Assembly: GCF_000835495.1 (NCBI RefSeq)
Contig: NW_015622544.1
Location: forward strand, 4,864,855 to 4,928,854
Length of the DNA stretch: 64,000 bases
Direction: 5' to 3'
Source: Cladophialophora immunda
Lineage: Eukaryota > Ascomycota > Eurotiomycetes > Chaetothyriales > Herpotrichiellaceae
Of the stretch, positions 1 through 12,124 are shown in pieces. The translations under genes and the position numbers were made by a program. The number at the start of each line of letters is the position of its first letter. Positions within the stretch are counted from its first letter, which is position 1. The notes beneath the pieces were generated by a model, which was not told the DNA's origin, did no database searches, and saw only the letters and a list, made by a program, of their open reading frames with translations.

Positions 1-354
1 CTGGAGGTCCAGGATGTTACAGTGTCAGAGTGGGCGAGTGGGTTGGTGACAGGATCCCCCACAGCTGCAGCTACAGCCACAGCCACGGACACGCTGTTAT
101 TGCGCGTGGGGTTTGTGTGAGAGGGGAAAGAGTGAGTGGCTGGAGAAATAAGAGCCCTGACATCACTCTAGCAACTCCCTCTTGCTCATAGAACGTAGAG
201 GCACCTCTATCCAGCACAAATGGCCTCGTAGAGACGCGGGATTCAGTCAAGTCGATGGCGGGCTCGCGAAAAAGGTACAATGTACAAACGGTGAATATGT
301 AAGCTGGCATCTACCTGAACGCTCCAACGCTGGATCGATTTCTGTCTCGCTGCA
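1..354. other. Intergenic, downstream of the C2H2 regulator
   Basis: No gene is recognised. The stretch lies 3' of the minus-strand C2H2 gene and holds only short overlapping reading frames without family motifs. Confidence 0.5.
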
Positions 355-3304
355 TCATGGACGACTCGCCCCACGAAGCAAGACAATGGCATTGCGAAGA
401 AGATCAGCAGCCTCGTGCAACAACTCCCATCTGGAATCGCGAAAGGCGGTCTCCAGGATCGCCAAAACCCCAACCACATTGTTCCGACCATCCTTGATCG
501 ACTCGAGCTGCTGCGGCGACTTCACCGCGCCAACCGTCTGCAGGAAAGCGTGTGCGTCCTTGATCACAGCTTCCACCTGGAACTCGCTGCCATCGTGGGC
601 CATATTCAGCATCGACTGGTTGGAGCCATGAGACCGGGCCGAAGCGGCGCCCGGGGAGGAATCAGGTTGCAAAAGACTAGGAAAAGGTCGGAGGACCCCG
701 TCCAGAGCAAACCCGTATGACCAGACGACCAGGGCGGCAAAGTACAGGATCCACGGTCTCATCATCAGATAATCGTCGCGGGCATTGTACAGCTTTCTCG
801 AGCCACCCTTTCCCGGCAGAATCACGGACTTGAGCAGCTGCAGAGCATGATAGACGGCGATCCTGGCACTCGGGCCCTTGGCCCAGTCGAAGAGCTTGCA
901 CTTGACTCTCTCGTAATCAGCATTGGTCACCACTCTGCCAAAGAGCCGCTTGATGCCCGCAAAGATCTGGCAGTCCATGACGTCGGTGTGCATTGCCATG
1001 TGGCTCAGGTGGTGGAGAATTTCCGCCGTCTGCGCCATGTCCTCTTGGCCCGAAACACCGTCATTCTTCTGCCAGGGGAGTGTCGCCCTCCGCATATGTT
1101 CGAGGCTCTCGTCAAAGTCTTTCTTCCAGAAGTCAAACGCTTTCGTCAGCGGTGTCCGCCAGCCATCAGGGACGCCCATTGTCTGAGATACGCCGAGGCT
1201 GGACACCTGGAGGTCACGTTGGTTCATGTGCCACGAAACAGACAGAAGACCGGCCATAAGGGTCATTCGGCCAAAGTTGTTCGTGCGAACCTTGCGGCCG
1301 GTCAGAGTCTTTTTGAGTCCGTCCAAAAATGTGGTAGGTTTGATCCCGTTGGCATGCAAACTAGCTTCGACTCGTCCAACTTCTGCGGCCGAAGTGGCGG
1401 ACCACAGGGCGTCATCGCACGGGAGAGGCAGTCGGATTTCATGAACCACCATCATCGCCGCGTGGCCGAACATGGCCGCGTGAAGTGCGTCCAGATAGAA
1501 TGCGGCGTAAGCGGCACGACGGGTCGCTTCTGCTGTGATCCAGCGGACCCACCATTCTTCGGGAGACGAAGGCACACGGGAGGAGTCCTGGTGTGCCGTC
1601 TCGATCAAAGCCGTTCCTCGTCGCATCAAGTTGATGGTGGTGGCATAATGAATGTGAGATCGCTCATGCAGCATTCTCGTCGCGTTCATTTTCTCGTAAA
1701 CCTCCAGCAACAAGAGCGTTTGAAAGATCCACAACTTGGCTGGAGGATGGAAGTCACTGTGCATAAAAACCTGCCAACGTAAATGCCAGGCGATGAAAGT
1801 GGCGAATCGAGCAGCAGCGTCCGTCACGGCTCGTCCATGAGCTTTGTTGAGAAAGGCGGCACCGATGGCCATTACCGCAAGGAGGAGGTATTCGTGGGTA
1901 TCGTCGGCGGAGAATGTGGGCTGATGTAGGATGGGCATCTGGGCGTGGAAATGATACCAGTAGGACCCGATGTAGTGCTGCATAGAACGAATGCTGAGAA
2001 CATGCTCCTCCGCGTCGGGATTGCCTTGGAAGATCTCGTCTCTGAGCTGTCGGACCAATGGATTGTCGCCTTCGTGGAAGCGTTCCATCAAGTTAATCAA
2101 CGACGCGCGCTTTGAATGTGACAGAATGGTGCTATCAACCGAGGACTCAGGCACCTTGCTCGTTGCTTCAACTGGCCGTTGCTGACTGATACCAGGATAC
2201 GAGTTGTCCAGCGCAGGGTCCGCGAAGTAGTTGGAATACATGGCACTGCCAAATATTTCGGCACCGTTGGCGAAGCCGATGCCCCCTTGCGCGCCCATTG
2301 AGAACGGAGCGGTGTGGAAGCCGCCGGCATCTTCAAAGAGCCAGGCGGCAAATTCATCTCGGACGGAGACGGGTGAGTCGTTAAACGTCTGATCCCCCAG
2401 GTTCGGCATGCCGTATGTGGCCGAAGACCTGTCTGACATCTGCGGATCAGCGGCGGTGGGAATCCTAGAGCTGCTCGAATGTGTCCGCGTCTTGCTCAAG
2501 ATAGAGGGGTCAAGATTATCAAACACGTTGTCGGGCATGCCCTGCGGTGCTCGGGTGGTCAAGGACGAATCTGACGACAGATCCGTCTGAGCGTAGTTCC
2601 TGGACTGCACGGGATGATGAAGAATGGCGTTGAGATCATGCCGCAGTGGCGCCGCCGAGCGGAGGGCTTGCGAGGTCGCATGGTCGCTTGTCCCGTTCGT
2701 TTCGGGGGCATTCTGTTGGATGATGGCTTGCAGATCCGTCGGCTTCAGTGCTGGCTCGCCAGAGAAGGACGGGCGCTTGAGAAGGGGTGACTGGAGGTTA
2801 TCTGAGCCTGGCTTCGGTGTCGCAAAGATATTCAAGCCAGGAGAAGTCGGACTCATCGCAGGCTCTTCACTGAACGAGGAGCGCGGCGACAGAGGTTCGC
2901 GGTGAGGGTCATGGGCTTTGGGCATTGGTCCCCTCACTTCGTGCCTTTCACGGTGGCGGATGCAGAGGTCCTGACGCACAAAGGTCCTGTAACATCCCGG
3001 ATAGTCACATTTGTAGATCTCTTTCGGGTTGTCTAGGGCCAAGTTAGCGGACGGGGGATCTCAACAACCACAAACAAGGCGCAACAGTCATACGGTTGAG
3101 TTGATGCCGATAGAGGTGCTCTGCCCGGGAATAATCTCGACCACAGCCCGCGTATGTACACTCGAATCGACGTTTCCCCTCGGTTTTACCCGAGCTCGAG
3201 CGCCGTCTGTGATCAGATGAGGCTGGCGGATCGGTCACAGGTTGGTCGTTGATGCTGGGAGCAATGGTAGGGTAGTCGAGACGCGGGCGCTTATTTTCCG
3301 ACAT
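355..3304 (-). CDS. C2H2 zinc finger transcription factor with fungal-specific regulatory domain
   Basis: A nuclear DNA-binding regulator of 962 residues in two exons, 3304-3094 and 3032-355, joined across a 61-nt intron (donor GTATGA, acceptor CTAG). The splice falls inside the first finger: finger 1 (C-x4-C-x12-H-x4-H, residues about 48-71) only gets its last His (CAC) when the exons are joined, which proves the junction. Finger 2 (CDYPGC...HRERH) follows at once. Next comes a Ser/Pro-rich low-complexity region of about 250 residues. Then a helical domain containing YHFHAQMPILHQPTF and LLLAVMAIGAAF follows, typical of the Fungal_trans/middle homology domain (PF04082). The paired-finger plus regulatory domain layout is common in ascomycetes. 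No specific target can be assigned. The gene lies downstream of the ALDH and permease genes on the same strand, so a link is possible but unproven. Confidence 0.9.
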
Positions 3305-4144
3305 GTTGTGTATTGCGTGCCCAGGTCCAATATTGCCCGGATCGTCGCTGGTGAGGTCTAAGCGCGGTAGGAGCAGTGTGTGTGCGCAGGGCGTCGTCTG
3401 CCGGATCGCGGCGAAACGTCAATCTTGCCACGGCCGTCGTCCCAATGTCATTGGCGCATCGGCGGCGGCGGCGGCATGTTCTTGATCGCAGGCTTGCGCT
3501 GAGCTCGACGACGAGAGCCTGAAGCGCAAATAGACACAGTGATGATACGGACACACGATGGATGGCGACTGGTTTGAAAGGAAGGGACCAATCCGCAAGA
3601 AGGTTTGCTGGTTGGAGATTATTTTTCCCTCGTTGGGGTCTCCAAGGAACTGGTGGTGACCAAGCTCCAAGGGAGACGCCCGAAGGCCGGGGTGCCATAT
3701 GCCAGATGTGGCGTGGGTGTTGGGTGCGCCTGGGCAGTCCCCCGCCCTTGCCCCGGGCTGGTTTACTCCCTGGTGCTGGAGGTGCCCAGGCGTGAGGTTG
3801 GCCGCTGCAATTAATCCTTCCCGCAGCCTTCCCCGCAAGTAGTGGCTAGCTGGCACCCTAATTACCAGCATCACTGCCACTCGGCCTCGGCACAAATCTT
3901 CCGAGTGTGGGGCTACAAAGGGACTCCGTGGACTTCTCTTATCAAGGAGAGCTCCCGCAGCGCTACCTGCTGTTCAACATTCGAGTGAGGCTAAACTGTG
4001 TCTGAATACAGAGCAATACCTTAATACCAACTTGAAGACAACCATGGACACAGTAAGTACCAGGTGAAGCCCCGTTCCGGTTTTCCCGGTAGCTATCTTG
4101 TGCCTCGGGCAGACCGTCGATCCATCCTTGCATAGCCATCCTCC
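3305..4144. other. Intergenic: upstream region of the C2H2 gene, 3' end of ALDH
   Basis: It serves as the promoter region of the C2H2 regulator and the 3' flank of the aldehyde dehydrogenase. A GCG trinucleotide run lies at about 3460-3475. No gene is recognised. Confidence 0.5.
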
Positions 4145-5907
4145 TCACTTCTTCAAGTACAAGGTCTGTGAGTTGCAGTATGACTTCAACCCACCGACAC
4201 CGAACTCGGTCCCGATGCCGCTCTCCTTGTGCCCGCCGAATGGCGCTCTGGCATCAAGCTCGAAATGAGTGTTGACCCAGACGTTGCCGGCTTCAAGCTC
4301 CTTGGCAATTTTCGAAGCCCGTTCGAGGTTGCCCGACCAAACGGACGCTCCAAGACCATACGTGGTGTTATTGGCCTTTTCGATGGCTTCTTCGTCGGTG
4401 CTGAAGCTCAAGAGGGGTACAATGGGGCCTGTTTCGACCGATGGTCAGTCTCCGGGTCCGGTCGTGCTACAACACAGCTGTGACTTACCGAACGGTTCTT
4501 CAACGACCAGCCTCGAGTCCTCCTTCGGTCGGTCAATGATTGTCGGTGTGATGAAATAGCCCGGCCCATCAGGGTTTTTGCCTCCGACAGCAACGTTGTA
4601 CTGTTCCTTCTCAATGTCATTGAAGAAGCCCTTGACCCGCTCATACTGCATGGAATTCTGAATGGGGCCGAGGAAGACGTCTTTCTCGAACCCTTCGCCG
4701 AGTTTCAAGGTCTTGGTGTATTCGACCATCTTGTCACGAAACTGATCGAAGATCTTCTCGTGTACAAAGATGCGTTTGAGCGCCAGGCAGATCTTGATGG
4801 GGTTAGCGCCATTTCAATGCAATGCACAAGGTGAAAGTTGTCTTACCTGGCCGGAGTTCAGGAAAGCGAGAGTCGCGATCTGAAATGGGTTTGTTATTAC
4901 CAAATTCCTCGAGAAGGGCAAGGAATTACCTTGGGGGCAACGTCGTCGACGTTAACGTCATCACAGATGATGGCAGGATCATTGCCGCCACTGTTTGACT
5001 CATTAGCTTGGGCCATACAGAGATGCCTTGTAAAGGGCCACATACAGTTCCAACGTAACACGCTTGAGGGTCTTGCTTGCTGACTCCATGACTTTCTTGC
5101 CAGTGGCGCTAGAGCCTGTGAAACTGATCTTTGCAGGCCCACGGTGAGAGGTCAACCACGGACCAAGGTTGTCGTCTCCGCTCAGGGCTTGGACGACACC
5201 TGGTGGGAAGAACCTCTGCGCCAATTCGACCACCTTCAGTCCTCCATAAGGAGTGAACGGAGATGGCTTGATGATGATGGGGTTGCCTGTAACGACACAG
5301 GGAGCAATTTTAGAGCAGCACAGCAAGACAGGGTAGTTCCATGGAACAATGCCCACGGTGACCCCGAGCGGCGTGTATCGAACAACGATCTTCCGATCGG
5401 CTTCGTCCACAATTTCTTCGGTGGGGAGCTCCAGGTTTGCCATGGTGCGAATGATCTGCAGGGTGAAGTCCATCTCAAAGACGGCGAAATGAAGCTGCGA
5501 TTTAAGAGACATATCAGCTATCAAGCCGAGGAGCTGGAGTATGCACGTGGCTGATTATCTCTCAGACTTACCGGCTTCCCTTGCTCTTGCGTCAACATCT
5601 TTGCAAACCCGTCCTTCTCTTTCTCCAGGGCATCCGCGAAGGCAAGCATGGCCTTCTGCCTCTCCGCGTACGGTGTTTTGGCCCATGCCTTGAACGCCTT
5701 CTTGCCCGCCGCTACGGCCTTGTCCACGTCCTCGGGTGTCGAGACGGGCACCTCAGGGTTCGGTTTCCCAGTGGCAGGGTTGATCCCATGACGAGTCTTT
5801 TCGGTGGACGTGAGCTTGCCGTCAATCACGTTGGAGAAGGTGGTGAAGTCGAGGCCGCCCGAAGAGGACGTGGCGTCGGTGCCGTTTTCAGTCGCGTGAG
5901 GAGCCAT
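4145..5907 (-). CDS. NAD(P)-dependent aldehyde dehydrogenase
   Basis: Oxidises an aldehyde to its acid with NAD(P)+ (ALDH superfamily, PF00171). Six exons, 5907-5572, 5494-5046, 4990-4930, 4879-4847, 4792-4489 and 4428-4145, give 488 residues, the usual family length. Introns are 50-77 nt with canonical ends. Visible motifs are PWNYP in the Rossmann part, the cofactor loop FTGSSATG, the active-site Glu (about 261) in LELGG, the catalytic Cys (about 295) in LNSGQICLALKR, and EEPFGP near the C-terminus. LELGG and EEPFGP are complete only after splicing, which supports the model. There is no signal or PTS1 sequence (it ends LYLKK), so it is probably cytosolic. Substrate is unknown; the upstream permease suggests a GABA-, choline- or polyamine-derived aldehyde, which is inference only. 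Confidence 0.93.
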
Positions 5908-7125
5908 AGCTTTTGCCCTGGTGGCTGCGATAAGGGGTGCGGGTGGTGTTTAGACTGCGAGTGCTTGGGGACTGTGGGATGTTTGAGGGGAAAGGGTGGT
6001 GACACAAGGCGAGGTGAGGTTCACGGAGGGAGGCAGACTTGGACAACAGAAGTGAGGAAAAGTGTCAGGACAACTCCCAACGTGCAAGCACCAGTCCTAC
6101 CACACTTTTATAGCCCTCTCTTTTCCTTTGTTTTCCTTGCCCAGCCGCACCTTCTTCAAACACGAAATTCTAGACTTGTCTCAGACACTTGTGCTCGTGT
6201 TGCATGGGCGGAGTAACTTCTTCTCTGGTCGTTCCAATGCCCACCCATGCCATGGCAACGTCACTCAGTGCATCAAATGCCCTTGCGCGCGGAGAAATTG
6301 ACATTCCACTCATCCAATAGTTACACGCCACTGTCTCCTGGCATTGTGTCCTGGCACCACTGGGGCAGACATTCCAGCCTGAGATGGCGGGGTAGAACAC
6401 GAAGGAGGGACGGGCAGCCTCCACGATGGATACGACCGTTAGCTGGAGTCCAGCCTGGACCATGTGCCAACGAGATTAAACTTTGAAGAGGGCTTTACGA
6501 TTGACAAAACAGCCTTTTTTGGCGGATGCGAGTCGACTTCTTTGCCGTTTCAGTCATCACCAGACCAAGGCCGACACGATCATCCCATTGCTGGACGTGA
6601 TAGATCACAGCGATACAGGGGACCAAAGGCGGGATCGAAAGGGCCTGCAATTGATGGAATCAAGAAAATATCACGAGGGAGCTGAGAAGCCCTGGGGTGA
6701 GACGTGTTCTGATTGGGCTGATGGGCATCATGGGCTTGGGGAGCTTTTACCACTTCCCCATGGGCGCCCCCCGTGTCCCTAGTTCTGGGGTTGTTACGCG
6801 AGGAGGCGCAAGGGAAGTTCGGAAGCCAGGCGAGTTGAACCCGAATCTACGTTTCCATCACGTGAGACTGATTAGGAGAGATTGGACCTGTCGTGGAAAA
6901 CTTCCACTCTGGTTACCGCGGGATAAGAGGTTTTACATATGCCTGTTATTTCAATCTGCCCGCAGGTCCTCCTAGACATAGCACCGTCTCAGTTCCCACT
7001 CTTGACCGAGCAACCCACAAAGCCCTGCAGATGATGGTCCGGCAACATCCACTTCAGCAAAATCCCACCTCTTTGAGTGCCAGATCCTGCCCTTGACCTG
7101 CAGGGCTAGCAACATGGTCCATAAT
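5908..7125. other. Intergenic: ALDH promoter and 3' flank of the permease
   Basis: Contains a TATA-like box for the ALDH gene and otherwise no recognised gene. Several short frames on both strands lack family motifs. Confidence 0.5.
6106..6112 (-). promoter_or_regulatory. TATA box of the ALDH gene
   Basis: TATAAAA on the minus strand, about 200 bp upstream of the ALDH start codon, a normal distance for a fungal TATA promoter with a leader. Confidence 0.5.
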
Positions 7126-9042
7126 TTACACGAGCTTGCGCACATATTCTACAGGGCCGTCATAGACATGTCTGGCCTGGATGTAATAGTGAAGAACGGC
7201 AAAAACCATCACGCCCCCGTAGATCAAGGAGGCCCAGTTCATCTGTTCAACAGTTGGTTTCGGATTGCCGGGGAAAAAGGCGAAGATGAAGGCGAAGGTC
7301 AGGAAGATGAGGCTGAATCCGTTCAAGAATAGACCAACTGGTCTGCTGAAGGTGAACTTGGCCGGGAGTAGGGGCTGATATGTCAAACGCCTCCAGAAGA
7401 GGCAGCCGATGGAGACAATATATGACGACAGGATGGCGACTAGAGACAGCGACGTAATGTTGTTGAGCGCGATCGTGGAGCCGATATTGATCAGGGACAG
7501 CAGACAGGACACCACAAAGGAGACCACGATGCTGTTCATCGGAACGTCCCAGCCTGGTCGCACCTATATAACACAATCAGCTTCGGCACTTCTGCGGCAC
7601 ATGTGGTAGAAAGAGAAGCACATACGTATGCAAACCAAGAAGCTCCCGGAATGCCCTGATCACGGGCAAAAGACCACAGCTGCCTCGACGCAGTCGCTGT
7701 AATCGACAAGTTGCAGAACATGGCCATGAAGATGACCAGGGCAGAGAGAACCGATGCGCCGGCATAAGACTGTGTCGCATTGTAAAAAACAGCAATGTAG
7801 GGCTGTCCCGTGGGTGAGTCGATAGTATCGTCCAGGCTTCCCAGGGTGAAGCAAAAGGTGATGAGGATGATCCAACCCATGGCACCGTTTAGAACCGTGG
7901 TCCAGATCATGCTTTGGGGAAGTACTTTCGACGCATCGCGAAGTTCCTCGGACATATGAACGGCGCCGTCTGCACCGAGCAAGGGGATCATGACGGCAAG
8001 AATGCCAACTATTGCCGATAGCCCGTCGCTGCTCCAACCGCCGTAGTTGTTGAAAGTGGTGAAGACATCGCTTGCATTTCCGATCGGGCCCAGGACCCAG
8101 AGGGTGATTAGGACGCCGAAGAAGCCAAACACGTGTATGATGAGTACGATCCCTTCCACCAACGGCAACTTTTTGACGAGAAAGGTGTTGAAGAAGACTG
8201 AGAACGAGGCTACGGCGAACGTCAACAACGTGCCATGCCATCTCTCAGGTGTGTAGTCTGGATAGTTCAAGATGACCAGGCCTTGAATTTGAGTTCCGGC
8301 GAGAAATGCTATATTTCCAATTAGCGCATCTGCCGCGAGAGAGATGATCTGGGGATAGCCGGGAAGTTCCTCTTACCTGTATTGGCCGCACCTGTCTGCC
8401 AGCCGAGTACACAAAGCCACCCTGAGGACATGTTAGAAATAGGTCGAAGATGGAGCTGGGATACTCTTACCAACAATAAAACTCATGAACTTTTGGTAGG
8501 TTCTCGGCGCAAATTCGCTGACCCAGTGATATTGACCACCAGATGTTGGAGCCCTGGGTAGAGTATGAGCAAGGGTTGGATATACCGCTGAATCAGGTTG
8601 TCATACATGGATCCCATTTCGGCCATTGAAGTGTTGACAGCCAGGAAGCCAATCCAGGCCACCAGGTACAACCAGATCATTCCTGCAGTGCCGCCGTTGA
8701 TCAAGCCAATGATGGATGTGCTGTCCAGAGTCAGTAAGATCCACAGGTGCCAGGAGGATATCTCGAGCTTCACTGACCCTAACATCGTTTCCCAGCTGGC
8801 CATGAGAATCATGGAGAAGCCGAAGATGGAGACAAATCGAAAATTGCGCTACGCGCGTTAACCATGGCGGCGTGTATTGGAGGACAGTGAGAGTCTCTTA
8901 CGCGAAGCTCCTGATGCTTGCCCATGCGAAACATATCCCGTTGGTCGTCGTTGGTCCCTTTCTTTTCAACCGACAGGTTCGCATTGGATGACTCCAGGTC
9001 AACCTGGGATGTCACCACCCCATTCTCCTTGTGATCCGTCAT
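7126..9042 (-). CDS. Amino acid/GABA/choline permease, APC superfamily
   Basis: A plasma-membrane permease of 524 residues with about 12 hydrophobic segments. Seven exons: 9042-8902, 8848-8778, 8720-8607, 8553-8471, 8421-8377, 8308-7626 and 7563-7126, with introns of 49-68 nt. The joined protein starts with a charged cytoplasmic tail, then FGFSMILMASWETMLG and INGGTAGMIWLYL, the hallmark of the fungal GABA/choline/allantoin-type permeases, followed by MAEMGSMAPTSGGQYHW. SEELRDASKVLPQSM between the middle helices is the conserved cytoplasmic loop of that group. The protein ends in a short tail after the last helix. The motifs define the subfamily well but not the substrate. It lies 1.2 kb upstream of the ALDH gene on the same strand. 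Confidence 0.92.
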
Positions 9043-12000
9043 GGTGATAGTAACAACAACTCTCAGGGAAGGACGAGGACGAGGAGCTTGTATAGAGCAG
9101 CAGCAGTTGAACTTTTAGAATAGCACGTCGTCAATGAAGAGCCTAACAGCTCGCAAGTCAGTCGGTGTTCGAAGCTGGAGAGATAGAAAGGAAGAAGATC
9201 GCGAAGGAAGCGGTAGAAGTGGAGGGGTGAGCACTGGTTGCCATGTGTCAAGCAAGGAACAAGGCCCATGTGGTCGCCAGTGCAGATCTTGACCATCCTG
9301 GGTCAGAGCAGAGGCAGGAGAACTCACTCTTGTCTGTTCGCGTGCCAGCGTGCTTATGCATGTCCCAATGCAAGCTAGACAACCTCTGAACGAAAGTGGC
9401 TTATCGGGTCATGCAGACTTCGCACCGGTCAAAGGGTCCAGGACCAATTGCCAGCAAAGAGACATTGTATGATAGGGGGTTTGCCAGTTAAGCCATGCTT
9501 CAGGATCGTTCGTGCCTCGTCGGGTATTTTCTCAACGCAGTCCAAGGTACAAGGCACAGACCGTATCAGGAGGGCAGCCGGCTGCTGGGTCGCGAGCTTA
9601 AGCAAGCCACAGGGCGCCCGAAGTCAATAAAACTAGAGACGTTCGTGTCAGAGGAGAACAAGAAGACGCTTGTAGAGGTGGCTGCAGATATGGAACGAGC
9701 AGGCCCAATAGCAGGAGGACGTCTTACAGGATCGAGGGTTGAGAAAGTGTGCTGCGAGAGACAGCCACGCGTGGTCCCACAGGAGGCAAGACCTGGAAAT
9801 GTCAAACACCACACCATCTTTGTCTCGCTGACATCCTGGACGAGACCATCTAAGCCCGTAGGGACTAAGGGGGGGACCAATTGGTAAGAGCAGGCGCAGA
9901 GCTGTCAACTGTGGACAGCGGTGCAACTTCTCACTGTTGGAAGGGGATCGAGCCATGTAAGCGTGTCGAGGTAAGCGAGAAGTCGGCAATGTCGCCATCC
10001 ACAACCTCGTGAGCGGATCGGATGGACTGTTGGAGCTTCATTTCCATGGTTCGCTTGTCACATCGGCCAAGGGTGGTGCGGAATGGAAGGCGTCCCTTTT
10101 CCTGCGCTGCGATCAGTCACTGAAGCGTCATCAGGGGGACCCAAGCAGAGAACTTACCTAGGTCAAGCATCCCCAACCTGATGCTCAGCTGTGCTTGACG
10201 TGAAGGCAAGAAAGATGCTTTCGATGGGCGGGGGGAAGCTTTTTCCCATCCTTCCCGTTAATTGCCGACCTCAAGGCCCAGTAGTAGTACTTGGTGTCCA
10301 CCGGCGGCGTGGGCAAGAGATGGCGATCAGAACAGTTAGTGTGGATCACCACTTTGCCATGTCCGGCAGTCTCTTTTGCTCCGGGTAGACGCCTCGACGC
10401 TACCGAGATAGACTAAGGAAGCAACAAGCCATCTCTCGCGCCCACTACTGCAGCGAACGGAGAATATTGGGGGATGTGATCATCAGCTTGCTGCAGGTGG
10501 TTGTGTTGCCGCAGGACGCATCCCCAACCTCCAGGCTTGTTACTCCTCGTTCAACCCGGCTGCTCGCTGCTTCCGAAGTTTCCTTGCAACCTTCATTGGC
10601 ATTTCCAGCTCTCGGCGGGACCCTGGACTAGGCCAGATTCCTTGTTCTCTCCGTGTCTCCATGTCTCCAGACCCATTCAGGGGTTTCCAAGGTTGGCTTG
10701 ACAGCTGGTGTTGAGGGGTTCAGGCAAGCAATGGTCCAAGCTCGACTCCAGCCAAGGGCTCACTGATACAAGTTAACAGCATACCCCTCCTGCCAGTCAG
10801 CCCTAAGTCACCCCGGTAAGCGAACGGAGAAGACAGGCCAATTTCACATCCAAAAGTTGGCGTCAGTGGCGCAAGGTGCTATCTGGTTGTGCGAGTTGAG
10901 TCGATCGGGTCTGTTGAAAGCCTGCCCAGGCAGGTTGCTCATTGTCAAACTCTCCCCTTGCACCATGACGGGTCGGAATAAAAGAGGACGAACCACAGAG
11001 ACTTGAATACACAGAGTTTTCCCAAAGTTCGGAGCAAATCTAGCTCCGATAAGGAGGAGGAGGAGGACACGAACCACATCTGCGCTCTACCAACCTGCCT
11101 AGCGACTGATCTGCAGTAGGACACCCGGGGAAGCTGCTCGCCAGGGTATCCCTCTCTTCTTCCTCCCGGCTCCTAAACACCCTTACCTTGGACTGGTTAG
11201 TGGACAGCCCTATTAGCGAGAGGCTAGCTGCTTCGGCTTTGATGCAGTATCTTTGTTCTGATGCATGCGGAGCATCCACTCGACGACCACGGCACTTCGC
11301 CAGCAAGCATCGCCACGCCTGCCTATTTGCTAACAAGCAGAATGAAAACTCTCCAGGCCCGATCACACGCCCATCACACCTGGCCCTCCTTGGGTCTCAA
11401 AAGGACAATGGAAGAACTGCGACACAAGAACTGTCATTCAACGCGAACCACCACCCACACACATTGGTCGAGCTTTGTTTCGTGTGTTTGCCTTCCAAAG
11501 TTTCCCTGTAAACACAAGGACCTGCATCCTTCCAAGAAATGATCAGCATATCAAATAACGTCAGTTCCGTTGCCATGTGCGCCACCTGTCTCCTTGATAC
11601 TTCCCTGGCAGCCTCTTGCTTATCGCGCTTTGCCCGGTCATGCTTCCCACCCAGAACCCCAGTGCTGTTTCCCATCTTCTTGAACTTATCAGAGTTTCGA
11701 GAACACGGCTTTGGTCCGTGCCTTTCAGGTCCCCTCCGAAACAGTCTGTGGCAGGTGTATCGATAAAACCGGCGAAGCTGAACTTCCGGCGTGGTCAACA
11801 GGGGTGGCTGTGGATCGCCTTGAGGAGAAGGGCATATTCAATCCCGCCTCAAAGCATGATTCTCTGAAGTTTATACAGTTACAAAACCCACCTCGATTCT
11901 CAATTGATATTCTATGACACATCGCCTTGACGTCCTAAGTACTTTTGCACTATCCTTCAGCCATTTGCGCTATGGTGGAGGAGGGCACGTAGTCCAGCCT

Positions 12001-12124
12001 TGTTGCTCTTTGTCGACCACTGTGCGGATTTCTGTTACTCAAAACAACATCTCCATCACGACCCAGTCTTCTTCCTTATTCTTGTCGGTGTTATAGCTCG
12101 TCGACCAAGAAAAAGGGGGATATC
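9043..12124. other. Long intergenic region without recognised genes
   Basis: About 3 kb with only short reading frames (largest about 130 codons) on both strands, none with family motifs or a convincing splice pattern. It holds the upstream regions of the permease and of the rhodopsin-type gene. A GAG/GGA-rich tract sits near 11050. Non-coding transcripts or regulatory sites cannot be excluded. Confidence 0.4.

Noticed and set aside
847..1782. 311-codon plus-strand frame
   Set aside because: Antisense to the long second exon of the C2H2 regulator; no family motif.
9495..9887. 130-codon plus-strand frame in the 3-kb gap
   Set aside because: No motif, no start context and no splice sites around it.
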